DNA of 64,000 bases from Thalassospira profundimaris (lineage in GTDB: Bacteria; Pseudomonadota; Alphaproteobacteria; Rhodospirillales; Thalassospiraceae), in contig NZ_JPWF01000017.1 in the NCBI RefSeq assembly GCF_003326675.1, positions 1-64,000 on the forward strand. Reading direction: 5' to 3'. Both the position numbers and the translations under genes were made by a program. This document shows positions 26,766-35,162 of this stretch, piece after piece. The notes below the pieces were generated by a model. That model did no database searches and was not told the origin of the DNA. It saw only the letters and a list, made by a program, of their open reading frames with translations. Each line of letters begins with the position of its first letter. The first letter of the stretch is position 1.

Positions 26766-27878
26766 ATGTCCTCGCTTCCCACTGCATTTCGCCGTCTTGT
26801 CCTGGCTGCCCCGCTGCTTGCCGCTGTGCCCATGGCAATGAGCTTCACCAACGCCGCACAGGCACATGGTGATGACGCCCCAAAAGTTGTCGTTTCGATC
26901 AAACCGATCCACAGCCTTGCCAGTGCAATCATGAAGGATATCGGCGAACCGGTTCTGCTGGTTGATGGTGCATCATCACCGCATGCCTATTCATTGCGTC
27001 CAAGCGAGGCCCGCGCATTGCGGGATGCCGATCTTGTTGTTTATGTATCGCACCGTCTTGAAGGCTTTTTGAAAAAGCCCCTGCAAACACTGTCTGCCAA
27101 AAGCCATCAGCTTGAACTGATCGAGGTCGCAGGACTTGCCCTTCGCGATATGCGTGAAGGCGGAACATGGGAAGCCCATGATCACGGGGACCACGAGGAT
27201 CACGGAGATCATGAAGGCCATGACGATCACGATGATCATGACCACGATGCACACGATCACACCGAACACGCCCATGAAGACCATCATGATGATCATGACG
27301 ACCATCACGACGAACATGACGCCCACGGTGAAGAAGATCACCATCACGAACATGGTGGTGTCGATCCCCACATCTGGATGGATCCGGCCAATGGCGCAAG
27401 CATCGCAACGGCGATTGCCGAAGAACTGGCCGAGATCGATCCGGAACATGCCGATGACTATCGGGCAAATCTGAAAACGCTACTTGCCAGCCTGACCGCA
27501 CTTGGTAATCTTCTTCGCCAAGAGATCGCCCCGATTCAGGGTAAACCCTATGTCGTGTTCCATGATGCCTATCAGTATCTGGAAACCGGGTTTGGCCTGA
27601 CCGCAGTCGGTTCGATCACGGTGTCGCCTGATCAGAAGCCCGGAGCCAAGCGCCTTCATGAAATCGAAGACAAAATTCGTGATACAGGTGCCGTCTGCAT
27701 CTTTGCCGAACCGCAATTCCGCCCGGCAATTGTCGAGGCCGTTGTTTCCGATACCGGCATTCGCGCAGGGACCCTTGACCCGCTTGGCGCGGAAATTGAC
27801 GCTGGCCCGGATGCCTATCAAAAAATCCTTGAACAGAATGTTGCTGCCCTTGTCGAATGCCTCGGCAAAGGTTCGTAA
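26766..27878 (+). CDS. znuA: Zinc ABC transporter periplasmic binding protein ZnuA
   Basis: This 370-residue cluster A-I receptor has a signal peptide cleaved near AAQA-HG (residue 34). It contains VSIKPIHSLASAIM with a zinc-ligand histidine, SSPHAYSLRPSEA with a second, a very long His/Asp-rich loop at about 138-198, and GGVDPHIWMDPANG with a third. The loop is a mark of zinc-specific ZnuA. No znuB or znuC is adjacent; instead zevA/zevB-like genes overlap and follow. A Zur-type box precedes it. Confidence 0.95.
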   Translation: MSSLPTAFRRLVLAAPLLAAVPMAMSFTNAAQAHGDDAPKVVVSIKPIHSLASAIMKDIGEPVLLVDGASSPHAYSLRPSEARALRDADLVVYVSHRLEGFLKKPLQTLSAKSHQLELIEVAGLALRDMREGGTWEAHDHGDHEDHGDHEGHDDHDDHDHDAHDHTEHAHEDHHDDHDDHHDEHDAHGEEDHHHEHGGVDPHIWMDPANGASIATAIAEELAEIDPEHADDYRANLKTLLASLTALGNLLRQEIAPIQGKPYVVFHDAYQYLETGFGLTAVGSITVSPDQKPGAKRLHEIEDKIRDTGAVCIFAEPQFRPAIVEAVVSDTGIRAGTLDPLGAEIDAGPDAYQKILEQNVAALVECLGKGS

Positions 27879-28533
27879 ATCCTGTCTGACCCTTCTGGTT
27901 GCTGGCACTTCTGTGCTGGCAACCAGCACGACGGCACTTGCGCATCCTCATGTCTGGATTGATGCCAGTGCCGAATTTCTATTTGAAAATGACCAGATCA
28001 CCGGCATTCATGTCCATTGGGTGTTTGATGATCTGTTCAGCATGACGCTGATGGACGAATTCGACGAAAACCACGACACGCGGTTCTTTGGCGATGAAAA
28101 CACCAACCTTCGTGACAATGCGTTTGCGGCTTTGGCCGAGGTTTCCTGGTTGACCCATCTGCGACGCAACGAAGAATTACAGACCTTTGCCGGCACCTCG
28201 GACTTCAAGGCCGATGTTACCGATGACCGGCGGGTAAGCTATGACTTCAAGCTGATGCTGGCCACACCGCTCGATCCGAAAAAGGACACAATCAGCCTGT
28301 CTGTCTATGACGCAGAATACTACATTGATGTCGCCTTTACCCAGGTCGACCCCGTTCTGTTTTCCGGCACCAAGAACCTGTCCTGCCATTTCGAAATGAG
28401 CGAAGATGAAAAGAACCGCATCTATTTTGATCTTGTCGCACCGATCCGTGCCGACCTTGTTTGCGCGGGCAAAGTGGCAGATGGCGGCAATTCTGGCGGC
28501 CTTGCTCCTGGTGATTTCGTTCGGGTCGAGTAA
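27838..28533 (+). CDS. DUF1007 periplasmic protein, ZevA-like
   Basis: This 231-residue protein starts inside the end of znuA (41-bp overlap). It has a signal peptide cleaved after TTALA, giving a mature N-terminus HPHVWIDASAEF, the defining start of DUF1007. In Haemophilus, the DUF1007 protein ZevA works with the NicO protein ZevB in zinc acquisition. Here it lies between a Zur-box znuA and a NicO gene, so the same role is inferred. The start at 27838 is chosen for the signal peptide. Confidence 0.87.
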   Translation: MLLPLSNASAKVRKSCLTLLVAGTSVLATSTTALAHPHVWIDASAEFLFENDQITGIHVHWVFDDLFSMTLMDEFDENHDTRFFGDENTNLRDNAFAALAEVSWLTHLRRNEELQTFAGTSDFKADVTDDRRVSYDFKLMLATPLDPKKDTISLSVYDAEYYIDVAFTQVDPVLFSGTKNLSCHFEMSEDEKNRIYFDLVAPIRADLVCAGKVADGGNSGGLAPGDFVRVE

Positions 28534-29554
28534 TTCGGCTTTTGCCCAGTCGTCCAATCTTCTGGGCCGAGGCAGCGGCAATAGCCATGATAGCGCTAAC
28601 ATCCCGCAAAATCAGGAGCCTGCGGGCTCCGAGAATAGTCTGATCACCCTGCCCGACTGGTTGTCGGATATCATTGGTCAGACAATTATCATTCAGACCA
28701 AACTTAACCGTGAAATCACCGGAACGCTGCGCGAAGCCAAATCAAGCAACAGCTTTTGGCCGGGCCTGATGATAATTGCGCTGTCCTTTGCCTATGGCGT
28801 GTTTCATGCAGCGGGGCCCGGACATGGCAAGATGGTCACGACCACCTATTTCCTGTCACGCGATGCCGGATGGAAACAGGGTGTGGCGATGGGCAGCCTG
28901 ATTGCCGCGGTTCAGGCCGTAACGGCCATCGTGCTTGTTGGCGGGATGACGATTATCCTTAATCTTGGACCGGCGGCGATCACCCAAAACGGCCTTGTTC
29001 TTGAAGCCATTTCATATGCCCTGATTGCCGGTCTTGGCGGCTTGATGTGTTTGCGTATCCTTCAGGGCCGCGATGATTGCTGTGATCATGGCGGTCATCA
29101 CCATCATTATCACGATCATGGCCATAGCCACGATCACAACCATGATGATCACAGTCACTGTAATCATGACCATGACCATCACGCAGATCACGGACATAAC
29201 CACGACACGACCCCTGCCCGTCAAACCGGATGGCAGATGATTGCAAGCGGTATCGTGGTTGGCCTGCGCCCCTGTACCGGCTCGATCCTTGTTTTGCTAT
29301 TCACCATGGCAAACGGGATGTTTCTGATCGGGGTCGGGGCGGCTTTTGCGATGGCGCTTGGTGTTGCCCTGACCATCAGCCTGATCGGCCTTGCCGCCAT
29401 TGGCATTCGAACCGGCACCCAGCACCTGTTTAACGTTTCCGAGGGAACGTCAGGCATGATCCGCAAAACAGTCGGCTTTACCGGAGCTTTGATTATTACA
29501 CTATTTGGTGTGATGCTTTTGCTGGCATCGGCCCGCCAGCTCGGATGGCTTTGA
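28481..29554 (+). CDS. NicO-family metal transporter, ZevB-like (RcnA superfamily)
   Basis: This 357-residue membrane protein has about six or seven transmembrane segments, HAAGPGHGKMVTTTYF near residue 108 (a NicO signature), and a His-rich loop near 202-245. The NicO family moves Ni, Co or Zn. In the znuA-DUF1007-NicO order it matches zevB. The start is uncertain: 28481 gives a clean signal sequence but overlaps the DUF1007 gene by 53 bp, and 28406 is possible. It ends before a strong terminator. Confidence 0.85.
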   Translation: MAAILAALLLVISFGSSNSAFAQSSNLLGRGSGNSHDSANIPQNQEPAGSENSLITLPDWLSDIIGQTIIIQTKLNREITGTLREAKSSNSFWPGLMIIALSFAYGVFHAAGPGHGKMVTTTYFLSRDAGWKQGVAMGSLIAAVQAVTAIVLVGGMTIILNLGPAAITQNGLVLEAISYALIAGLGGLMCLRILQGRDDCCDHGGHHHHYHDHGHSHDHNHDDHSHCNHDHDHHADHGHNHDTTPARQTGWQMIASGIVVGLRPCTGSILVLLFTMANGMFLIGVGAAFAMALGVALTISLIGLAAIGIRTGTQHLFNVSEGTSGMIRKTVGFTGALIITLFGVMLLLASARQLGWL

Positions 29555-29562
29555 ATACATGA

Positions 29563-29595
29563 AAACAGCCCGCAAGATCGCCTTGCGGGCTGTTT
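29563..29595. terminator. Terminator after zinc operon
   Basis: AAACAGCCCGCAAG and CTTGCGGGCTGTTT form a 14-bp stem around a 5-nt loop. It serves the plus-strand zinc operon and perhaps the convergent minus-strand gene. Confidence 0.9.
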
Positions 29596-29634
29596 GATTT
29601 CCGGGTCCGGCTCCTTTTTTTAGAGCCCGGCCGC

Positions 29635-30081
29635 CTATTTCGCGCTGACGACCTTCATGACCAGTTTGCCGTCCGGCTTGATCGGGCCGTCTTCCTTGGC
29701 ACCCAGCGTATATTCAAACACGCCGGTCTTCATGCCGCCGGTTTCGGCATGGATCATCAGCATAAGCATCTCGCCCGACTTGACCGGTTCCTGAAGGATC
29801 GCGGCAACATCCATGTTCTCGCCCTTTTTGATCGGAGCATAGCCAACCACCGGACCCGGCTTCATATCCTTGTCGGTGCGATGAACAACCAGCCAGCCGT
29901 TTTCACCCGCCGTAATCTTTGCCGCAGTAACCGTACCGCCCGACATGTCCTGATCCATGGCTTCGACCATCGGACCCATTGCGTGGGCGGTTGCCGATAC
30001 GCCAAACACGAAGCCCGCGCTCAGCATCATGGCCGTCATTACACCGGTTGCCTTTGCAGTAGCCTTGGCTTTGAACGTCAT
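29635..30081 (-). CDS. Secreted DUF7282-like protein, possible ECF sigma target
   Basis: This 148-residue protein has a signal peptide cleaved near residue 34 (ATAHAM). The mature region contains TAGENGWLVVHRTDKDMKPG and then GYAPIKKGENMDV, the repeat-like layout of the DUF7282 domain found in surface or periplasmic proteins. AAAGGAG precedes the ATG at 30081. It lies just downstream of an ECF sigma/anti-sigma pair and has a similar promoter-like element, so it may be their target. Its function is unknown. Confidence 0.7.
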   Translation of the reverse strand: MTFKAKATAKATGVMTAMMLSAGFVFGVSATAHAMGPMVEAMDQDMSGGTVTAAKITAGENGWLVVHRTDKDMKPGPVVGYAPIKKGENMDVAAILQEPVKSGEMLMLMIHAETGGMKTGVFEYTLGAKEDGPIKPDGKLVMKVVSAK

Positions 30082-30162
30082 GTGAAGTCTCCTTTGCTTA
30101 TGATCTGGAACGCGCTTTCTGCGGTTCGCTCGTATCGTGCGTCTGATTGCACACACAGAAGC

Positions 30163-30188
30163 TACGCAGCCAATCGGATCGGGTTTCA
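30163..30188 (-). promoter_or_regulatory. Candidate ECF-type promoter of the DUF7282-like gene
   Basis: On the minus strand TGAAAC and CGTA are separated by 16 bp, ending 82 bp before the start codon. A related TGATCA-N16-CGTA element sits 85 bp before the sigma gene. The shared spacing suggests a common ECF sigma. Confidence 0.45.
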
Positions 30189-30207
30189 GCAAAGGTGATT
30201 TTTTTAT

Positions 30208-30939
30208 TTAGTGTTCGATGGAAATCAGTCGACCATGAATTGCCGGGCCGGTTGGGAGACCGGTGGGCGATCCGCCTTCGGGTTCCAGACTGATGCCAAA
30301 TGTCGCATTGCGCAGCATGGCCGGATCAAACTGCCCAAGCTGCTTGACGGTAGGGCTTGCGATGTTTTCCAAAAGACCAAGCGACTTTGGCTGCGGTCCG
30401 GTTTGGTCGGTCACAATCCAAAGCTGATAGGTTTTGCCAACAGGGGTAGACGCATCAATCGGTCGAATGGTGACCTCCTGGCTATCCATATCGACGCTCA
30501 TCACAAAAGCCGGTTGGGTATCATCGCGGTGAAACACTGCGACAAACTGACGGTCCTGTTGCGGGGGATACACGCTGTTGGATGCAAATACCGTAATCAC
30601 AAGGCTTGCGGCGATTGCCCCGGCCCCGATTGCCGCTGCCCGCCACATGGCAAGCTTGCGCTTTAGCATGGTAATCTGAACAATATTGTCGATCCCATCC
30701 CCTGCGCGTTTGCCGGTTTCTTCGATCTTGCGGCGAATATGGGCAAACAGGTTTGGCGATGGCGGCACCGCCACATATTCCGAATTCAATGGCGACAGCC
30801 GCTTTTCCCAATCTGCAATCAGCGCATCCAGATCAGGTTCGGCAAGACGACGCGCAGCAACGGACTGACGTTGTGCCGGGTCAAGTGTCCCCAGCACATA
30901 TTCCGCCGCCAGCATGTCCATTTCGTCCCGATCCATCAT
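30208..30939 (-). CDS. Anti-sigma factor, RskA family
   Basis: This 243-residue protein has an N-terminal sigma-binding region with AAEYVLGTLDPAQRQ (residues 11-25, replacing a Cys-type zinc finger), one transmembrane segment at about 101-119, and a periplasmic RskA domain with AVFHRDDTQPAFVMSVDM and GKTYQLWIV. Such proteins hold an ECF sigma at the membrane until a signal triggers release. Its ATG overlaps the sigma stop codon (ATGA), typical of co-translated pairs. Confidence 0.92.
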   Translation of the reverse strand: MMDRDEMDMLAAEYVLGTLDPAQRQSVAARRLAEPDLDALIADWEKRLSPLNSEYVAVPPSPNLFAHIRRKIEETGKRAGDGIDNIVQITMLKRKLAMWRAAAIGAGAIAASLVITVFASNSVYPPQQDRQFVAVFHRDDTQPAFVMSVDMDSQEVTIRPIDASTPVGKTYQLWIVTDQTGPQPKSLGLLENIASPTVKQLGQFDPAMLRNATFGISLEPEGGSPTGLPTGPAIHGRLISIEH

Positions 30940-31478
30940 GATCCAAGGCATTCCTTTAATTGTCGCAGACTGCGATGCAGCCAGGTCTTTATCGTTCCAA
31001 CCGGTTGCGCAAACAGGTCTGCAAGCTCGGCACGCGACCAACCTTCAAGATAGGCCAGCCTGATCATTTTCCGACGATCTTCTTCGAGACCACCCATGCA
31101 ATGATCAAGCGCACGCATATCGCTGGCAAGCGCGACCTCGTCAAAAATGTTATTCGACGAGACCAATGCTTCGACTTCGCGATCATCCATATCCGTTTCC
31201 GGCTTTCGCCGCCGCACGATATCAATCGCCCGGTTTCGTGCAATCGTTGCCATCCAGGTAATAATCGATGAACGGCCGGGTTCAAAATCGCCGGCATTTT
31301 GCCAAACCCGAACATAAATATCCTGCAAGGCATCTTCGCTTTGCGCACGGTTTTTCAAGATACGCAGGACTATGCCAAAAAGTTTCGCCGATGTTGCATG
31401 ATAAAGCCGTTCGAAGGCATCCATGTCGCCTTCGGCCGATTGACGAAGCAGGTTCTCCAAATCGCGCGTTGTTGTCAT
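30936..31478 (-). CDS. ECF RNA polymerase sigma factor (SigK-like)
   Basis: This 180-residue sigma has region 2 near residues 19-87 (ALQDIYVRVWQNAG and SSIITWMATIARNRAIDIVR) and region 4 near 120-175 with LAYLEGWSRAELADLFAQPVGT binding the -35 element. It pairs with the following RskA-type anti-sigma. The ATG at 31478 is chosen for its AGGAAG; the longer frame adds 18 unlikely residues. Confidence 0.93.
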   Translation of the reverse strand: MTTTRDLENLLRQSAEGDMDAFERLYHATSAKLFGIVLRILKNRAQSEDALQDIYVRVWQNAGDFEPGRSSIITWMATIARNRAIDIVRRRKPETDMDDREVEALVSSNNIFDEVALASDMRALDHCMGGLEEDRRKMIRLAYLEGWSRAELADLFAQPVGTIKTWLHRSLRQLKECLGS

Positions 31479-31562
31479 AACCGCTTCCTGCCGCATGCGA
31501 GAAATCCGGGTTCCCCGCATGATGGGATACAAAACAGGGCCAAGCCCTGCGCTGTTATGTCA

Positions 31563-31588
31563 TACGCATCAGGGCAATAACCTGATCA
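31563..31588 (-). promoter_or_regulatory. Candidate ECF-type promoter of the sigma operon
   Basis: On the minus strand TGATCA and CGTA are separated by 16 bp, 85 bp upstream of the sigma start codon. The layout mirrors the element before the DUF7282-like gene and would give positive autoregulation. The -35 similarity is only partial. Confidence 0.4.
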
Positions 31589-31615
31589 GTCATCCTGCAA
31601 AACAATTGCGCGCAC

Positions 31616-32485
31616 TCAGGATTTGAAGGCTTCGGGGATGCTTTCGGTTGCCTTGATCAGTGCATCCATCACCATACGCACGCCTGGCGAACGGCGCATA
31701 TCGGGATGTACGACAAGCCAGACAGGTTTGCTGACCTCGGCCAGTTTGTCGTCAAACACCATTTCCAGACGATCATCAAGGTCGGCCATATAGCGCGGTA
31801 GCAAACCCAATCCATGCCCGGCGGCAACAAAGGCCAGAACCGTCTGGGTATCGTCGGCCTTGACCCGCATCGGCAATTTGGCATCAATCGTTTGCCAGAC
31901 CCAGCCTTGTTGATAATCGCCAAAGGTATTGCGCCCATCGCCGCAAAATTCCCAATCCTTGCGCGCAAACCGGGTGGTGTAGCCCCTGGCCGCATATATC
32001 GCGAAACGCAGATTGGTCAGTTTACGGACAATCAAGCCACTTTGATCCGGCGTTGCCATCCGCACAGCTACATCGGCTTCGCGCCGGGCAAGGTTGGCAA
32101 TGACACTTGATCCGAGAATTTCATATTCAAGATTTTTCTGATCACGCAGCAACTCTGCCAGACGTGGTGCAAACAGCAGCCTTCCCGCGGCCGGTGGAAC
32201 GGCAATCCGCACAACGCCGTGTGCGGTTTCATCCCCGCGTGCCTGCCGTTCAAAGGCCAGAACATCTTCTTCTATGCGCCCCGCCACCGGCACAAGGTTT
32301 TCACCGGCATCGGTCAATCGCCATCCGGTTGCCAGCCGGTCAAACAGATGGGCACCAAGATCGGCTTCAAGCGCCTCGATCCGTCGGGCAACTGTTGTGT
32401 GATCCTTGCCAAGACGGCGTGCAGCACCAGAAAGGGTGCCTTCCTGCGCAACAGCGACAAAAAACCGCAAGTCGTTCCAGTTCAT
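31616..32485 (-). CDS. LysR family regulator, copy 1
   Basis: This 289-residue regulator has an N-terminal helix-turn-helix (GTLSGAARRLGKDHTTVARRIEAL, residues 16-40) and a LysR substrate domain. It is a close paralogue of the regulator at 33137-34006: both start MNWNDLR and share GAARRL, HTTVARRIEAL and most of the effector domain. It is divergent from a DUF1127 gene, as is its paralogue. It probably controls that small gene and itself. Confidence 0.93.
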   Translation of the reverse strand: MNWNDLRFFVAVAQEGTLSGAARRLGKDHTTVARRIEALEADLGAHLFDRLATGWRLTDAGENLVPVAGRIEEDVLAFERQARGDETAHGVVRIAVPPAAGRLLFAPRLAELLRDQKNLEYEILGSSVIANLARREADVAVRMATPDQSGLIVRKLTNLRFAIYAARGYTTRFARKDWEFCGDGRNTFGDYQQGWVWQTIDAKLPMRVKADDTQTVLAFVAAGHGLGLLPRYMADLDDRLEMVFDDKLAEVSKPVWLVVHPDMRRSPGVRMVMDALIKATESIPEAFKS

Positions 32486-32551
32486 TTGTCACTCCATCTA
32501 ACCAAATCCGCCAATGAAAGCCTTGGCACTGTGCCCTTTCCTATCGTCCGG

Positions 32552-32564
32552 GTACCGTCGGTAC
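32552..32564. promoter_or_regulatory. GTACCG-T-CGGTAC palindrome between LysR copy 1 and DUF1127
   Basis: A perfect 6-bp inverted repeat with one central base sits in the divergent promoter region, 66 bp from the LysR start. It is a plausible operator. No identical copy is seen before LysR copy 2. Confidence 0.4.
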
Positions 32565-32675
32565 AACTGGGCAATAATGCACAACTATAGCGCATTTTAT
32601 CGGAGTTCCACTGCATTTCCACCCATGTCAATCTTGGCGACATCAAATCAGCCCACACGATCAAGGAGCATCAAA

Positions 32676-32954
32676 ATGGCGATTTCAAACCAGATCGATT
32701 GCAATCCCGTCGTTGGTTGCGTTTCGACAAAATCCACGCCGGACATGATTGCGCAATGCCTGACTTCCCCCGCCTCGCGCCCCGCTACCACCAAGGGTGT
32801 TAGCGCTATCATCCCGGCAATTCTTAATGCGATGGCCTCGGCCTACAAACGCTATCAAAGCCGTCTGGCCCTGACCCGGCTTAGCGATGAACAGCTTCGC
32901 GATATCGGTTTGGAACGCGGTCACGACGGAAAGGTTGGACTGCCGCGTTTTTAG
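32676..32954 (+). CDS. Small DUF1127 (YjiS-like) protein, copy 1
   Basis: This 92-residue protein ends in the DUF1127 helix-turn-helix-like motif LALTRLSDEQLRDIGLER (residues 62-79). Small DUF1127 proteins are arginine-rich and in other Alphaproteobacteria influence RNA turnover and phosphate or carbon metabolism. AAGGAG lies before the ATG. The N-terminal 45 residues are low in recognisable motifs. It is divergent from LysR copy 1, and its partner module lies 1.2 kb to the right. Confidence 0.8.
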   Translation: MAISNQIDCNPVVGCVSTKSTPDMIAQCLTSPASRPATTKGVSAIIPAILNAMASAYKRYQSRLALTRLSDEQLRDIGLERGHDGKVGLPRF

Positions 32955-33077
32955 AAGAATCAAAGCGGCCAAAAGGGTCCGAACTGTTTCCCGGTTGGCA
33001 ATCGACACGCTTTGATACCCGCCACGGTAACGATAGGGGTATCGACATCGTGGCACATCATGCCTCCCTCAGGCATC

Positions 33078-33104
33078 AAAGGCCCCTGCATTGCAGGGGC
33101 CTTT
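33078..33104. terminator. Bidirectional terminator between DUF1127 copy 1 and LysR copy 2
   Basis: AAAGGCCCCTGCA and TGCAGGGGCCTTT form a 13-bp stem with one central base pair gap, followed by T. It lies between two convergent genes. Confidence 0.9.
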
Positions 33105-33136
33105 TACCTTTCGGGCCGAATTAACCACCACATATG

Positions 33137-34006
33137 CTAGACCTGAAATTCTTCCGAGATTTCTTCTGCTGCCTTGATCAGCGCATCCATCACCAGACGC
33201 ACACCGGGCGAACGACGCATATCGGGATGAACCACCATCCACCCGACTTCACGGCTTTGACCATCACTATCGGCATGGATCAGTTCAAGCCGGTCATCAA
33301 GATCACCAAGATATCTGGGCAATACGCCAACCCCGTGACCGGCCACGATAAACTGCCGAACGGTTTCAGTATCCCCCGCCCGGAACCGGCAAGGTAATTC
33401 ACGGCCCAGAACATTGCGCACCCATTCCTTTTTCGAGGTGCCATAGGCCGTGTCATCATATCCGCAATATTCCCAGTCGCGCTTTGCCACCCGATCGCGA
33501 TAGCCCACCGCGCCATAAAGCCCGACACCAAGTTCGACCAGCTTGCGGATAATCAAGCCCGGTTCCCGTGGCGTTACCATCCGCACAGCAATGTCGGCTT
33601 CGCGACGCGCCAGATTGACGACATTCGAAGACCCGATGATTTCGAATTCCAGCCCCTTTTGCGCCTTGAGCAACCGGGCAAGCCGGGGCGCAAATAAAAT
33701 ACGCCCGGCAACGGGTGGCACGGAAATGCGCACCACCCCGTGGGCGGCTTCATCGCCCTTGGCCTGTCGTTCAAAGGCAAGGGCTTCTTCCTCGACGCGT
33801 TCGGCCACCGGCACAAGGTTTTCACCTGCCGCCGTCAATTGCCAGCCGCGCGGCAGCCGATCAAAAAGCTTGGTGCCGACATCATGTTCAAGCGCCTCTA
33901 TGCGGCGCGCAACAGTGGTGTGTTCCTTGCGCAGGCGGCGCGCCGCCCCGGAAAGGGTGCCTTCGTCGGCAAGCACAAGAAAATATCGCAGATCATTCCA
34001 GTTCAT
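33137..34006 (-). CDS. LysR family regulator, copy 2
   Basis: This 289-residue paralogue of the regulator at 31616-32485 is equal in length, with helix-turn-helix GTLSGAARRLRKEHTTVARR (residues 16-35) and C-terminal MVVHPDMRRSPGVRLVMDAL. It is divergent from a second DUF1127 gene, so the LysR/DUF1127 pair appears duplicated in tandem. The effector is unknown. Confidence 0.93.
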   Translation of the reverse strand: MNWNDLRYFLVLADEGTLSGAARRLRKEHTTVARRIEALEHDVGTKLFDRLPRGWQLTAAGENLVPVAERVEEEALAFERQAKGDEAAHGVVRISVPPVAGRILFAPRLARLLKAQKGLEFEIIGSSNVVNLARREADIAVRMVTPREPGLIIRKLVELGVGLYGAVGYRDRVAKRDWEYCGYDDTAYGTSKKEWVRNVLGRELPCRFRAGDTETVRQFIVAGHGVGVLPRYLGDLDDRLELIHADSDGQSREVGWMVVHPDMRRSPGVRLVMDALIKAAEEISEEFQV

Positions 34007-34048
34007 CTATGCACTTTAACCAGAATAGGAAACAGAAGTTCTGATTAT

Positions 34049-34071
34049 TTTTGCACATTAAATCTGCAAAA
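34049..34071. promoter_or_regulatory. TTTTGCA-N9-TGCAAAA inverted repeat between LysR copy 2 and DUF1127 copy 2
   Basis: A 7-bp inverted repeat spaced by 9 bp lies in the divergent promoter region, 43 bp from the LysR start. The dimension fits a LysR-type site. It differs from the palindrome in module 1. Confidence 0.4.
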
Positions 34072-34154
34072 CAACCTAATTCCTGTCTGATTTTGCATAT
34101 GTCAGGATCGAACCATCAACAAAGCAACTCAATCAGAAATATCAGGAGGCCATT

Positions 34155-34412
34155 ATGGCTCATCAGGTTTCTGCACATGACCGGTTCGATATCACAACTG
34201 ACCCGATTGCCAAACGGATGCCATTCGGCGCGTTGTTTAACCGGATCGTCAAATATTCGGTCGAAGCCCGTAAACGCAAAAATCAGCGTGAAGTTCTGAG
34301 CACCCTTAACGACGCACAGCTTCTTGATGTCGGGCTGGAACGCAAATTCGACGGCGAACGCTGGTATGTCGAACGGATATCACAAACCTCTGCCGCGCCG
34401 ACTATTCGCTGA
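34155..34412 (+). CDS. Small DUF1127 protein, copy 2
   Basis: This 85-residue protein has a DUF1127-like stretch, REVLSTLNDAQLLDVGLERK (about residues 45-64), equivalent to the copy-1 motif, followed by FDGERWYVER. AGGAGG precedes the ATG. The N-terminal third is unlike copy 1, so the pair has diverged outside the motif. It is divergent from LysR copy 2 and ends before a strong terminator. Confidence 0.78.
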   Translation: MAHQVSAHDRFDITTDPIAKRMPFGALFNRIVKYSVEARKRKNQREVLSTLNDAQLLDVGLERKFDGERWYVERISQTSAAPTIR

Positions 34413-34446
34413 TCCCCACGCGTCACCACCAACCCGCGCGACCAGC

Positions 34447-34476
34447 AAAAAAGGGACCCGTTTGGGTCCCTTTTTT
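34447..34476. terminator. Terminator after DUF1127 copy 2
   Basis: AAAAAAGGGACCC and GGGTCCCTTTTTT form a 13-bp stem with a 4-nt loop and a T-run. It also lies after the convergent eda gene. Confidence 0.93.
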
Positions 34477-34497
34477 ATTTCGTGCAGATCAAATCCA

Positions 34498-35139
34498 TTA
34501 TCCGCGCAGGGCATTGACCCGATCAGTGGCCTCTTGCGCCAGTTTGGTGACCCGTGCCCAGTCACCATCCTTGACCGCATCTTTGGGCGCAACCCAGGAA
34601 CCGCCAACGGTGATGATGTTCGGAAGCGCCAGATAATCTGCCAGATTGGAAAGTGAAACCCCGCCGGTCGGGCAGAATTTGACCTGCGGCAGCGGGCCGG
34701 AAATGGCTTTAAGCATTGAAACACCGCCCTGCTGTTCCGCCGGGAAGAATTTCAACGTGTCATAGCCATGATCCATAAGGTTCATGATTTCCGAGGGCGT
34801 GCCAGCACCCGGAAGCAACGGGCAACCAGTATCAGCAGCCGCCTTAAGCAGACCGGCACTATGGCCCGGCGACACGGCAAAGGCACAACCGATCTCGGCC
34901 ATACGTTCCATCTGTTTGGCATTGATTACCGTGCCTGCACCGGTGATCGCATCGGGAACTTCGGCGATGATGCGTTTGATGCTTTCTTCGGCGGCATCGG
35001 AACGCAGGGTAATTTCCAGAACGGGCAAACCGCCGGCAACCAGTGCCTTGGCCAACGGAACGGCGTCTTTGACGTCTTCGATGACCAGAACCGGAACAAC
35101 CGGGGCTTTGGACAGAATTTCACGCGATGAAAGGCTCAT
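34498..35139 (-). CDS. eda: KDPG/KHG aldolase
   Basis: This 213-residue class I aldolase splits 2-keto-3-deoxy-6-phosphogluconate into pyruvate and glyceraldehyde 3-phosphate, the last step of the Entner-Doudoroff pathway. LEITLRSDAA near residue 41 carries the catalytic glutamate, and DTLKFFPAEQQGG near 130-142 carries the Schiff-base lysine. It closes the zwf-pgl-edd-glk-eda operon, 23 bp after glk. Confidence 0.96.
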   Translation of the reverse strand: MSLSSREILSKAPVVPVLVIEDVKDAVPLAKALVAGGLPVLEITLRSDAAEESIKRIIAEVPDAITGAGTVINAKQMERMAEIGCAFAVSPGHSAGLLKAAADTGCPLLPGAGTPSEIMNLMDHGYDTLKFFPAEQQGGVSMLKAISGPLPQVKFCPTGGVSLSNLADYLALPNIITVGGSWVAPKDAVKDGDWARVTKLAQEATDRVNALRG

Positions 35140-35162
35140 AAACTATTCCTCCTGTTGCCTGA

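Noticed and set aside
27170..27350. Short tandem repeats of CATGA/GATCA-like units
   Set aside because: They encode the His/Asp loop of znuA; the repetition comes from codons and is not a CRISPR or satellite.
29080..29215. Repetitive CATGA/GATCAC stretch
   Set aside because: It is the His-rich loop of the NicO protein, not a DNA repeat array.
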